Made by a program: the position numbers and the translations under genes | Notes under the pieces: model-generated | What the model was told of the DNA's origin: nothing | Seen by the model: only the letters and a program-made list of their open reading frames with translations | Database searches by the model: none | Part shown: positions 9,064 to 17,727 of the stretch, in pieces | Layout: every line of letters starts with the position of its first letter | How positions within the stretch are numbered: the first letter of the stretch is position 1 | Assembly: GCA_963781775.1 (NCBI GenBank) | Contig: CAWAHE010000019.1 | Location: 124,001-188,000, forward strand | Direction: 5' to 3' | Length of the DNA: 64,000 bases | DNA from: CAVSRC01 sp963781775 | GTDB taxonomy: Bacteria > Pseudomonadota > Alphaproteobacteria > Rhizobiales > Kaistiaceae

Positions 9064-10026
9064 CTATCCAGCCTGCGGATTGGCGCGGCTGAAGGGCAGC
9101 GCCAGGAGTTCGTCCCAGGCGGACTGCGGGATCGACAGGTCAGCCCATTCTAGGGTCTGCTGGATACGCTCCGGCTTGGTCATGCCGACGACGGTTGACG
9201 TGATGCGTGGATCGCGCATCGAGAACTGCAGGGCCGCCGCGCCGGTCGGGACGTTGTAGCGCGCGCAGATCGCCTCGATCTCGCGGATCGGGCCGAGCAC
9301 CGATTCCGGCGCGTCCTTGTAGGCGTAGCGCGCGAAATTGGCGGTTCCTTTGGCGAGGACGCCGCTGCCATAGGGCGCGGCGTTGAGCACGGCCGTGCCG
9401 CGGCTGATGGCGAGGTCGATCATCTCCTCCGCGTTGCGGTTGACCAGCGTGAAGCGGTTGTGGGTCAGCATCACGTCGAAATCCCAGTTGCGCAGCATCG
9501 GCATCATCACGTCGACCGTGCCAGCCGCCAGCCCGACGGCGCCGACGATGCCTTCCTCTTTCATCTTGAAGAGCTCGGCGATGGCGCCGTCTTTCTTGGT
9601 GACGTCGCTGGGCACCGGCGCGTATTCCGGGTCGTGCAGGTGCATGATCTGGATGCGGTCGAGGCCGAGCGCCTTCAGGCTTGCCTCCAGCGAGCGCCGC
9701 ATGGCGGCGGCATCGAAGGCGGCGGTGTCGAAATCCTTGTCGAGCTTGGTCGCCAAAACGTAGCCTTCCGGCAGTCCGCCAATCTCCTTCAGCACATTGC
9801 CAATGTCGGTCTCGCTGCGCCCGCGCCCGTAACCGCGCGAGGTGTCCATGAAGTTGATCGGGCTGGCGAACATCGCCTTGATCGCCGCCGATACCTCGTC
9901 GTCCGTGACACCGTAGCCGTAGACATGCGGCATGTTGGATAGCGGCGACATGCCGAAGCAGATCGGTGTCACCATCAGCCCGGTGTTGCCGAGCTTCACT
10001 TTCTTTTCTGCAATCCCCGTCGTCAT
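9064..10026 (-). CDS. Aldo/keto reductase
   Basis: NAD(P)H-dependent (alpha/beta)8-barrel oxidoreductase, 320 residues from ATG 10026. The start has GAGGA at good spacing; the frame runs upstream to 10146 without support. Family features: N-terminal LGNTGLMVTPICFGMSP, the catalytic Asp-Tyr stretch FMDTSRGYGRGRSE, the Lys in LATKLD and the His in MHLHDPEY. It looks nearest to the branch that holds pyridoxal/D-threo-aldose dehydrogenases, but the substrate is open. It is read after the PhnD-like gene (31-nt gap) in what looks like a three-gene minus-strand operon headed by aminopeptidase P. Confidence 0.88.
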   Translation of the reverse strand: MTTGIAEKKVKLGNTGLMVTPICFGMSPLSNMPHVYGYGVTDDEVSAAIKAMFASPINFMDTSRGYGRGRSETDIGNVLKEIGGLPEGYVLATKLDKDFDTAAFDAAAMRRSLEASLKALGLDRIQIMHLHDPEYAPVPSDVTKKDGAIAELFKMKEEGIVGAVGLAAGTVDVMMPMLRNWDFDVMLTHNRFTLVNRNAEEMIDLAISRGTAVLNAAPYGSGVLAKGTANFARYAYKDAPESVLGPIREIEAICARYNVPTGAAALQFSMRDPRITSTVVGMTKPERIQQTLEWADLSIPQSAWDELLALPFSRANPQAG

Positions 10027-10057
10027 GCCTCGTCCTCGCATTCGAATTCGTCTGGTG

Positions 10058-10900
10058 TCATCGGGAGACCAGCGCCGGGCTGGTCGCGTGGAGTTCAAGA
10101 TAGCCGCAGGCCAGCGCGCCGGCCTCGATCTCGGCGATCCTTGCATAGTCGGTCAGCGGCCGGAACGCGACCCCGCGGAGGAGCAGCTGCGCCATCGGCT
10201 CGCCTGCGTCCGGATCGGCGAAAGCGTCGCGCAGGGCGATCCGCACTTTCGCCCTCAGCGGCTCATCTGTGGCGGTCGAAGTGACCAGCGGCGGCGCGGG
10301 CGCCAACCCTGTTCGACAAAGAATCCGGGTTCCGTCCAGTGCGTCGGGGCGATACCGCCGCAGCAAGGCGTGGACCACGCAGTCCATCGCCATGATTTCG
10401 GCTTCGCCTGCCTTCAGCAGTGCCAGGCTCTCGACGTGGGCGCCGCTCACCTTCACGGCGCCGAAGAACCGACCGTCGCGGCTGAGCGGCGCCACCAGCG
10501 CGCGTAGTGCGTTCGTGCCGGAATGCGAATTGAAGCCGTTGATGACGCAGGTTGCGCCGCGCAGGTCGGCGAGTTCGCCGGCCGGCGAGTCGTTTCGGAC
10601 GAGAACGAAACTCCGGTAGTCGCTGCCTTCGCAGCCGTCCGCGTCAAATTCGGGCGTGGCCAGCGGCGTGACACTGCTTGAGAAGCCGTAGACGACATCG
10701 TAGCCGCAGCATTGGCCGATCAGGAGGCGCGGATCGGTCAGCATGTTGAGCGTTGGCCGGTCGCGGGTCAGCGAGCCGGGCGCGTCCTCGATGCCCTGTT
10801 CCAGCAAATGGCGGGCGATGACGGACCACAGAGCGTCCTGAGCGGGGCGCGTTTCTGGAAGATCGTACCAGGGCAGGCAGGCGAGGCGGACCGCCGACAT
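10058..10900 (-). CDS. PhnD-like periplasmic-binding-fold protein without signal peptide
   Basis: A 280-residue protein that resembles the phosphate/phosphonate ABC-transporter substrate-binding family (PhnD-like fold): MLTDPRLLIGQCCGYD early, then SFVLVRNDSPAGELADLRG and CVINGFNSHSGTNALRALV, and a later region LKAGEAEIMAMDCVVHALL. These are the ligand-cleft elements of that family. It begins MSAVRLACLPWYDLPET with no signal peptide or lipobox, and no permease or ATPase gene is adjacent, so it is probably a cytoplasmic ligand-binding protein rather than a transporter subunit. Ligand unknown. It follows aminopeptidase P with an 8-nt gap, which suggests co-transcription. Confidence 0.75.
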   Translation of the reverse strand: MSAVRLACLPWYDLPETRPAQDALWSVIARHLLEQGIEDAPGSLTRDRPTLNMLTDPRLLIGQCCGYDVVYGFSSSVTPLATPEFDADGCEGSDYRSFVLVRNDSPAGELADLRGATCVINGFNSHSGTNALRALVAPLSRDGRFFGAVKVSGAHVESLALLKAGEAEIMAMDCVVHALLRRYRPDALDGTRILCRTGLAPAPPLVTSTATDEPLRAKVRIALRDAFADPDAGEPMAQLLLRGVAFRPLTDYARIAEIEAGALACGYLELHATSPALVSR

Positions 10901-10908
10901 TATTCAGG

Positions 10909-12747
10909 CTACGCGTCGGCAAGCGGCCGGCACGCCGCGGCCAGCCATGTGCGCTCGGCGTCGTCGAGCAGGTGGCCGAGCTTTGCCGGCAGGCTCGCAT
11001 GGTAGGCGTCGAGCCAGGCAATTTCGTCGGTGCTCATCAGCGACGGCTCGATCAACCGCCGGTCGATCGGCGCGAAGGTGAGCGTCTCGAAACCCAGCAT
11101 CGGCCGGTCGCCGCCTTCGATCCCGGCGGGCGGCGTCACGATGACCAGATTCTCGATGCGGATGCCGTAGGCGCCGGTCTTGTAGTAGCCGGGCTCGTCG
11201 GAAAGGATCATGCCCGGCTCGAGCGGCGTCGTGCCGAGCTTGGAGATGCGCGCCGGCCCCTCGTGCACGGACAGGAACGCGCCGACGCCGTGGCCGGTGC
11301 CGTGGTCAAAGTCGAGGCCGGCCTGCCACAGCCATTGCCGCGCCAGCGTGTCGAGTTGCGCGCCGCTGGCGCCGACCGGAAAGCGCGCCCGGGCGACAGC
11401 CATCATGCCCTTGAGCACGCGGGTGAAGCGGTCGCGCATTTCGCCGGTCGGCGTGCCGATCGCCACCGTGCGCGTGATGTCGGTGGTGCCATCGCGATAC
11501 TGCGCGCCCGAGTCGACCAGATAGAGCGTGTCGGGCGCGATCGGCAGCGTGGTCGCCGGCGAAACGCGGTAGTGGACGATCGCCCCGTTCGGGCCGACGC
11601 CCGAAATCGTGTCGAAGGAGACGTCGATCAGTTCCGAACCATCTTTGAGAGCGGTCTCGGCGCGGAACGCCTTCAGCCTCTCGACCGCGGCGATCTCGTC
11701 GACGGTCCCCGTCGGCCCGACCTGGTCGAGCCAGGCCAGGAAGCGCACCATCGCGGCGCCGTCGCGGATATGGGCGTGGCGCGTGCCGGCGAGTTCGGTT
11801 TCATTCTTGCGCGCCTTCGGCAGGGTGACCGGATCGGTGGCCTCGACGATGGTGCCGCCGCTCTGCCGGATCGACGCGGCGATGGCGTCGGCGGTCGCCT
11901 GCGGATCGAGCATCACCTTGGCCCCGGACGCGCCGAGCGCAGCAAGGCTCGTGGCCAGTTCCGAAGGCGCGCGCACGTCCGCGAGTTCGCTCAGCGCATC
12001 GCGCACGGCGTTGGAGAGCTTGCGGCCGTCCACGAACAGCGATGGCCTGCCCGTCGCGGGCAGGATCGCGAATGCGAGCGTCACCGGGTTGTGGCTGATG
12101 TCGCTGCCGCGGATGTTGAACATCCAGGCGATGGAGTCGGCCTGGGCGAGCACGGCGGCGTCCGCCTTCTTCTGAACCACCGCGCCCTGCAGGCGGGCGA
12201 TCTTGTCGCTGGCGGCTTCGCCGGCGCGTTCAACCGGATGAAGGGTGACGGCGCCCAGCGGCGCGGTCGGCCGGTCGGTCCAGACGCGGTCGAGCGGGTT
12301 TTCCTCGACCGCCACGAACGCGGCGTCTGCCTCCTTGCAGATCTCGGCGAAACGGCGGACCTCGGCGATGGTCATCAGCCACGGGTCGTAGCCGATGCGG
12401 TCGCCTGCCTTGAGATGCGCGGCGAGCCATTTGGTCGGCGGTGTGTCGGCGAGGTGCTCGGGCGTGAACAGATTCGGATCGGTCTCGGTGCGGACCTGCA
12501 ACGTGTAGCGGCCATCGACGAAAACCGCGGCGCTGTCGGCGAGCACGATCGCCGTTCCGGCCGAGCCGGTGAATCCTGTTAACCACGCGAGACGTTCCGC
12601 CGCAGGGGGCAGGTATTCGCTTTGATGTTCGTCGGCGTGGGGAATGACGAACCCAGTCAGGCCGGCTTTTGCCAATTCCTTGCGCAACCGCGCCAGACGG
12701 TCGGCATGATCCACCTTGCCCGTGGGCGCGGTTCGGGTGTCGTTCAT
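10909..12747 (-). CDS. Xaa-Pro aminopeptidase P (M24B)
   Basis: Dinuclear metallopeptidase that removes an N-terminal residue preceding proline; cytoplasmic. At 612 residues it is the long, three-domain APP1-like form: two creatinase-like N-terminal domains (ADEHQSEYLPPAAERLAWL, SDISHNPVTLAFA) and the pita-bread catalytic domain. Metal ligands by family analogy lie in LVDSGAQYRDGTTDITRT (two Asp), GHGTGHGVGAFLSVHEGP (His) and ILSDEPGYYK plus RIENLVIV (two Glu). It is the first gene of a minus-strand group with the PhnD-like protein and the aldo/keto reductase. Confidence 0.94.
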   Translation of the reverse strand: MNDTRTAPTGKVDHADRLARLRKELAKAGLTGFVIPHADEHQSEYLPPAAERLAWLTGFTGSAGTAIVLADSAAVFVDGRYTLQVRTETDPNLFTPEHLADTPPTKWLAAHLKAGDRIGYDPWLMTIAEVRRFAEICKEADAAFVAVEENPLDRVWTDRPTAPLGAVTLHPVERAGEAASDKIARLQGAVVQKKADAAVLAQADSIAWMFNIRGSDISHNPVTLAFAILPATGRPSLFVDGRKLSNAVRDALSELADVRAPSELATSLAALGASGAKVMLDPQATADAIAASIRQSGGTIVEATDPVTLPKARKNETELAGTRHAHIRDGAAMVRFLAWLDQVGPTGTVDEIAAVERLKAFRAETALKDGSELIDVSFDTISGVGPNGAIVHYRVSPATTLPIAPDTLYLVDSGAQYRDGTTDITRTVAIGTPTGEMRDRFTRVLKGMMAVARARFPVGASGAQLDTLARQWLWQAGLDFDHGTGHGVGAFLSVHEGPARISKLGTTPLEPGMILSDEPGYYKTGAYGIRIENLVIVTPPAGIEGGDRPMLGFETLTFAPIDRRLIEPSLMSTDEIAWLDAYHASLPAKLGHLLDDAERTWLAAACRPLADA

Positions 12748-13002
12748 GGCTCTTTCCTAGAGGTTGGGGCGGCGGCCTTCAATTGGAGCCGGCCCGCTAC
12801 ATGATTTGCCGTCTCATGGCGCGCGATTGTGCATTGCATCAGAAATATGACGCGCCGCAATAAACGCATGTCTGTCATGCCCTTACGGCGGTTCTCTTGT
12901 GCGACGTGGAGGGCTACCTCGGTCACGCTGGGGAGCATGATTCGACTATCGGAAGGTGGTGCGGGCGAAGCCCGTGCCGGCTTCCAGACCTAGGAGCCAG
13001 CC

Positions 13003-13218
13003 ATGGCGACGATGACATTCGGCGACGTTCGCAACCGTACGGCGCCACCGCGCGGCATTCTGCGGCGGGCGCTGGCGCGCATGATTGCGTCGCGCGAGAG
13101 CCATGCCCGCCGTCAGGTGAACGCATATCTTCTCGGACTCGACGACGCGACGCTGGCCGCGCTCGGCTACGATCGCAAGACGCTCGAGGATGCCGGTCGC
13201 GGGTCGCTGCCGCTCTAG
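13003..13218 (+). CDS. Small DUF1127-like protein
   Basis: 71-residue basic protein. The C-terminal half (VNAYLLGLDDATLAALGYDR) is the short helical motif typical of DUF1127 proteins, Arg-rich small proteins common in Alphaproteobacteria and linked in some species to RNA turnover and phosphate or stress responses. ATG 13003 has TAGGAG at good spacing. It is a single gene with its own strong terminator at 13245-13273. Its exact role is unknown. Confidence 0.75.
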   Translation: MATMTFGDVRNRTAPPRGILRRALARMIASRESHARRQVNAYLLGLDDATLAALGYDRKTLEDAGRGSLPL

Positions 13219-13236
13219 CCGGCGCACGAACCACCA

Positions 13237-14127
13237 TCATCGGGAAGGGCGGCGCTTCGGGCGCCGCCCTTTTCGTTTTGGCGGCCTTGTCAGGCTGAGC
13301 GTCAGCCAGCCGTCGCGCACGAGTGCCCGCCACAACGCCAGTCCGGTTCCGCGATAGGCCGCGACGATGCGCGCCCATTGCTCGGGCAGAAGCCCGGAAA
13401 GAATGACGACGCCGCCCGGCGCAAGGTGACGGCTGATGGCCGGGGCGAGCGCCGCCAGCGGTCCGGCGAGAATGTTGGCGACGATCAGGTCGTAGGGCCC
13501 GCGCTTGCGAAATGTGGCTCCCTCCAGTCCCGTCGCGGTGAGCGTCTGAACCCATCGGCCGACGCCGTTCGCCTGCGCGTTCTCCTTGGCGATGCGCGTC
13601 GCGACCGGGTCGATGTCGCTGGCCAGCACGGGGGCCTTGGCGAGGCGGGTGATGGCGATGGCGAGCACGCCGGAGCCGGTGCCGACGTCGAGCGCATTGC
13701 GGATCCGGCGCGACTTGGCGACGGCTTCGATGGCGACCAGGCATCCCGCCGTCGTGCCGTGATGGCCGGTGCCGAAGGCCTGTCCGGCCTCGATCTCGAT
13801 GGCGATATCGTTCGGCTTGCGCTGACCCCGATCGTGACGACCGTGCACCAGGAAACGGCCGGCGCGCACCGGCTTCAGGCCTTCCAGGCTCTTCGCCACC
13901 CAGTCGGTGTCGGGCAGTTCCGTAATTTTGAAGCGGCCAAATTGGCTCAGCGCCTTCCTTTGCGCCTCGGTCGGCGCGTCGGGAAAATAGACGGCTACCT
14001 CCCATTTGCCCGGCGAGACTTCGCTCGCGTCGACTGTCAATCCGTCGAACGGGGGATGCGCGGCAATTTCTTCAGAAAGCGCCGCCGCCTGCGCTTCTTC
14101 GACTGTGATCGCCGCCATATGAGTCAT
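13237..14127 (-). CDS. prmA: Ribosomal protein L11 methyltransferase PrmA
   Basis: SAM-dependent methyltransferase that modifies ribosomal protein L11. 296 residues. An N-terminal substrate-recognition domain (WEVAVYFPDAPTEAQRKAL) precedes the Rossmann methyltransferase core with the SAM loop LDVGTGSGVLAIA, ASDIDPVA and the family's YDLIVANILAGPL motif. The C-terminus is a strongly basic tail (KRKGRRPKRRPSR) coded by the terminator hairpin of the convergent DUF1127-like gene. Starts at ATG 14127 or at the fourth codon. Confidence 0.93.
   Translation of the reverse strand: MTHMAAITVEEAQAAALSEEIAAHPPFDGLTVDASEVSPGKWEVAVYFPDAPTEAQRKALSQFGRFKITELPDTDWVAKSLEGLKPVRAGRFLVHGRHDRGQRKPNDIAIEIEAGQAFGTGHHGTTAGCLVAIEAVAKSRRIRNALDVGTGSGVLAIAITRLAKAPVLASDIDPVATRIAKENAQANGVGRWVQTLTATGLEGATFRKRGPYDLIVANILAGPLAALAPAISRHLAPGGVVILSGLLPEQWARIVAAYRGTGLALWRALVRDGWLTLSLTRPPKRKGRRPKRRPSR
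13245..13273 (+). terminator. Intrinsic terminator of the DUF1127-like gene, inside the prmA 3' end
   Basis: Arms AAGGGCGGCGC and GCGCCGCCCTT (13245-13255 and 13261-13271) with a 5-nt loop, then TT before C: a textbook stem of 11 bp with a short U tract. It lies inside the last codons of prmA, which ends at 13237 on the other strand, so the same bases code the basic tail of PrmA. Confidence 0.85.
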
Positions 14128-14179
14128 GGGGCAGAAGGAACATCATCCGCGGCTTCGCAGTCAAATAGGGAAACAGGCC

Positions 14180-14983
14180 GTGCAGGATGAATTCTTCGGT
14201 GCCTCGCCGCAGCAGCAGATGCAACGGACCGCGTCGGCCCTGTGGCCACTGCTGATGGACGACCCGCGATTTGCCTATGAAGGGCGCTTCGTCAGCTTTG
14301 ATGCGCCGGGTCTTTCCGACATCGAGACGGTCGCTGCCCTTGTCGCGGTGCAGGGCGGGGAGGCCAGTTTCTTCGTCGATGCGGCGGACGAACTGTCGTT
14401 GACCGAGCGCCTTCAGCAGCGCGGGCTGAAGACCGATCGCTGGGATCAGCTCATGGGCGGGCGCGAAGCGGTCGAGGCAAGCCGGGCGGTCATTGCGGAA
14501 TTCACGCTGCCCGATGGATTCGCCGTCGAAGAGGTCACGCCGGAAACGTCGCGCGAGCGTCTCGCGGCGATGGCTGAGATGGCGATCACCGCTGGTGTGA
14601 TGCCGCCCGCCGGCGACGCGCTGCGTGGCCTTACCCGGCGCAGCGTCGGTTTCCTCATTGTCGCCCCGGATGGCCGCATTGCCGCGTGTTCGGGCGCCGT
14701 CGCACGCCACAATGCGGCCAGCCGCTTCGCGGATACCAGTTGGTGGGGAATGCTGGCGACCGCCGAGGCGTTTCGCGGCCGCGGGTTCTCGAAGTATCTC
14801 GGCGCGCTTGCCATCGTGGCGATGAGCGAGCGCCACAACATCGCGCGCTTCTACTCCGGCGTCCGCAAGGACAATGCCGTATCGCAGAAGCTTTGCCGCA
14901 ACCTTGGCTTCGGCGACAGCGGCCTGGTCACGCTTGCGGCGCTGGACCCGGCGCGCTTCGGCGAGGTGAAGCTGACGCGCTGA
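14180..14983 (+). CDS. GNAT family N-acetyltransferase
   Basis: 267 residues. The acetyl-CoA-binding part of the GNAT fold is at the C-terminus: GMLATAEAFRGRGFSKYLGAL contains the Q/RxxGxG/A-type loop, followed by FYSGVRKDNAVSQKLCRNLGF. The N-terminal 150 residues match no family I can name. GTG 14180 was chosen because of AGGG 9 nt upstream and because the ATG at 14126 would overlap the prmA start on the other strand. Acceptor substrate unknown. Confidence 0.75.
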   Translation: MQDEFFGASPQQQMQRTASALWPLLMDDPRFAYEGRFVSFDAPGLSDIETVAALVAVQGGEASFFVDAADELSLTERLQQRGLKTDRWDQLMGGREAVEASRAVIAEFTLPDGFAVEEVTPETSRERLAAMAEMAITAGVMPPAGDALRGLTRRSVGFLIVAPDGRIAACSGAVARHNAASRFADTSWWGMLATAEAFRGRGFSKYLGALAIVAMSERHNIARFYSGVRKDNAVSQKLCRNLGFGDSGLVTLAALDPARFGEVKLTR

Positions 14984-15034
14984 CGGCGCTGGTCGCGCCG
15001 CTTCCGGACCTTGCAGGCCGAGTCAGGAAAACAG

Positions 15035-15072
15035 CGGAGGCCGCGGTCGCGGGGCGACGACCGTGGCCTCCG
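15035..15072 (-). terminator. Strong hairpin between convergent genes
   Basis: A 15-bp stem with one G-T wobble, arms at 15035-15049 and 15058-15072, 8-nt loop. On the minus strand it is followed by CTGTTTTCC, so it can end the protease gene that stops at 15091; it also lies 52 nt after the GNAT stop and may serve both. Confidence 0.7.
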
Positions 15073-15090
15073 TCGAGCACCGGCGGAGGT

Positions 15091-16282
15091 CTACGCCGGC
15101 GGGGACTGTGGCTGGTTCGGCATTTCGCCGAGGGCAAGCGTCACGGTCCGTGTCTTGTCGCCGTGCAACACGTCGAGCTTCACCGAGGTGCCGGGGGCGA
15201 GCCCCGCGACCTGCTGGGCGAGTTCGCGGCCATCCTTCACGGTGGTCCCGTTGACGGCGGTGATCACGTCGCCCGGCCGGATACCGGCCTTGGCTGCCGG
15301 GCTGCCGTCCTCCGGTGCCGCCACCAGGGCGCCGGCGGCCTGCTTCATGCCGAGGCTGTCGGCGATCGACTGGGTGACGTCCTGCACCTGCACGCCAAGC
15401 CAGCCGCGCGTGACGTGACCGCTCGTCTGCAGCGACGCGGCGACGGTCTTGGCGATGTCGGCGGGGATGTCGAAGCCGATGCCGACCGATCCACCCGACG
15501 GCGAATAGATGGCGTCGTTGATGCCGACCACGTTGCCGTTCACGTCGAAGGTCGGCCCACCGGAATTGCCCTTGTTGATCGGCGCATCGATCTGGATGTA
15601 GTTGTCGTAGGTGCTCGACCCGATGTTGCGGGAGAGCGCCGAGACGATGCCGGCGGTTGCCGTATCGCCAAGGCCGTATGGATTGCCGATCGCGACGACC
15701 CAGTCACCGACGCGCGGCGCCTTGTCGGCGAACTTCACGAAGGTGAAATTCTGATGCGCGTCGACCTTGATCAGCGCGACGTCGGTGGCGGCGTCGGCGC
15801 CGACAACATGAGCCTTGTAGGTCTTGCCGTCGCTGGTGGTGATCTCCACGGCCTTGGCGTGATCGACCACGTGGTTGGCGGTGACGGCGTAGCCGTCGGC
15901 GGAGATGAAGAAGCCCGACCCTTCGCCTACCAATGCCTGTTGGGGCGAGGGCATGTCGGGCTGGCCGAACTGGAAGAACCGCTGGAGCGGTAGTCCCGTG
16001 CTGCTCACCGGTTGGGCGGCCATCTCCACCTTCACGGAGACGACTGCCGGTTGGACCTTGGCGATGAGATCGGCGAAGGTCAGCGTCTGCCCGCGTCGCG
16101 GCGGCTGCGTTTGGACGTGAAATCGGCGCGGCGTTGGCGCCGGCGGTCCAGGCCGGAAGCTGAGTGCCGATGCCGGCGCCGAGCGCAAGCACCGCCACGA
16201 CGGCGGCGGACGTCAGGAGCGTCCGGCGTGAGCGATGCGAAGGTCGGTCAGCTGCGGGAGTCGGGGTGTGGTCCAGGGTCAT
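15091..16282 (-). pseudogene. DegP/HtrA-like serine protease, apparent single frameshift
   Basis: Trypsin-like periplasmic serine protease with one PDZ domain, probably anchored by an N-terminal membrane helix. The protease frame (15091-16188) carries the catalytic triad motifs VTANHVVDH (His), ATDVALIKV (Asp) and NKGNSGGPTFD (Ser), then a PDZ domain (GWLGVQVQDVTQ, ASLGMKQAAGALV). Its natural start is in another frame: ATG 16282, with GGAGG at ideal spacing, codes MTLDHTPTPAADRP and the hydrophobic stretch LLTSAAVVAVLALGAGI. The two frames must join between about 16105 and 16150, where GC-rich runs occur. Either the gene carries a one-base indel or the assembly has an error. If functional, it would be a quality-control protease of the envelope. 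Confidence 0.75.
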
Positions 16283-16644
16283 TGATGCCTCCATCTCGGT
16301 GCGTCCCGATGGGATGCGTTGACCGATACTTGGCGCGCGGGCCTTACAGGCGCCTGTCCATAAGATGAAAATTTGGACATGACTTTTCGGGACACTGCAG
16401 GGTGCGAGCATCGGTGCAGCGCGTAACGCACGGCACGCGCTGCTCAATCGCGCCGGGCGGTCCGTGTATCGTTGTCGCTGCGGCAATTTGGAGCGGCGGC
16501 ACACTCTTCTGATCGCAAACGTGCGCACTAACTCGTCATCAACACCGCGCACGGGCCGTTATGGGTCGCGCGGCCTGGGGGCGACATCACCAGGCTGCCC
16601 GATAGCGCGTGTCGTGTTCGGGCGGCGAGAAGGGAGACTCACCC
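16283..16644. promoter_or_regulatory. Divergent intergenic region with palindromes
   Basis: 362 nt between the protease and the ABC importer, which diverge, so both promoters should be here. It holds a perfect 12-bp palindrome ACAGGCGCCTGT at 16346-16357 overlapping an inverted repeat TGTCCA (16355-16360) / TGGACA (16374-16379) around a short AT-rich core. These could be regulator sites, but no regulator gene is adjacent. I see no coding sequence. Confidence 0.4.
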
Positions 16645-17727
16645 ATGTCCACGAAGATCGCTTCCCAATCTGACCGCGGCCGCTTTGCTCTGTCGCGGCG
16701 CGCGCTGTTCGGCTCTGGAGCTGCAGTACTCTCGTTGGCCGCCTTCGGCGGCGGCATGCCCACCGCAGCCTACGCGGCGGCGTCGGCCGAGTTGCCGAAG
16801 CACCCGTCGTGGAAATTTGTCTTCGTCAATCACGTTACGACCAATCCGTTCTTCGTACCGACGCAGTATGGCATTGCCGACGCCTGTTCCCTGCTCAACT
16901 GCACCTGGCAGTGGACCGGCTCGCAGACATCGGTCGCCTCCGAGATGGTCAACGCCCTGAACACCGCCATCGCCGCCAAGGCGGATGCCATCGCCGTGTC
17001 GCTGGTCGACCTGCACGCCTTCAACGACCCGGTGAAGAAGGCCATGGACGCCGGCATCCCGGTCTTCTCGTACAACGCCGATGCGCAGGGAAACGACCGG
17101 CTCGCCTATATCGGGCAAGACCTGTACGCCTCCGGTCAGGCGCTTGGCCGCCGCGTCGCCGATCTGGTCGGCGAAGGCACCGTCGCGGGCTTCATCGCGA
17201 CGCCCGGCCAGTTGAACATCCAGCCGCGCCTCGATGGCGCCAAGGATGCGATCAAGGCGTCGGGCAAGAACATCACGCTCGACGAGATCGCCACCGGTCC
17301 GACCGTCAACGAGGAGGTGTCCCGCGTCGATGCCTACTATGTCGGCCACAAGGACATCAAAGGCATGTTCGCCGTGGATGCGGGCAGCACCCAGTCGGTC
17401 GCCGCAACGATGAAGAAATACGGCCTCGCCAAACAGGGCCTGCATGCCGGCGGGTTCGATCTGCTGCCCAACACGCTCGACGGCATCGCCAGTGGCGATC
17501 TCGATTTCACCATCGACCAGCAGCCTTATCTGCAGGGCTTCTACACCGTCATGGAGATGGCGATGTTCAAGCTGTCGGGCGGGCTCACCGGTCCGGCCGA
17601 GATCAACACCGGCCTGAAGTTCGTGACCAAGGACAACGTCGATCCTTACCGGACGACCAAGAGCCGCTACGAGGGCAATTCCGACGCGGAGAAGGTCCTC
17701 GACCGCACCGGGCCGATCGCGGCCTGA
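16645..17727 (+). CDS. Sugar-type ABC transporter substrate-binding protein
   Basis: Periplasmic binding protein of the LacI-type sugar-binding class (RbsB-like fold), 360 residues from ATG 16645, with GAAGGGAG upstream. The N-terminus holds SRRALFGSGAAVLSLAAF, a twin-arginine-like signal. The mature part has the family pattern FVNHVTTNPFFVPTQYG, then ALNTAIAAKADAIAVSL and AMDAGIPVFSYNAD. It lies directly before its permease and ATPase. The ligand is probably a sugar or polyol but no catabolic gene is nearby to name it. Confidence 0.88.
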   Translation: MSTKIASQSDRGRFALSRRALFGSGAAVLSLAAFGGGMPTAAYAAASAELPKHPSWKFVFVNHVTTNPFFVPTQYGIADACSLLNCTWQWTGSQTSVASEMVNALNTAIAAKADAIAVSLVDLHAFNDPVKKAMDAGIPVFSYNADAQGNDRLAYIGQDLYASGQALGRRVADLVGEGTVAGFIATPGQLNIQPRLDGAKDAIKASGKNITLDEIATGPTVNEEVSRVDAYYVGHKDIKGMFAVDAGSTQSVAATMKKYGLAKQGLHAGGFDLLPNTLDGIASGDLDFTIDQQPYLQGFYTVMEMAMFKLSGGLTGPAEINTGLKFVTKDNVDPYRTTKSRYEGNSDAEKVLDRTGPIAA

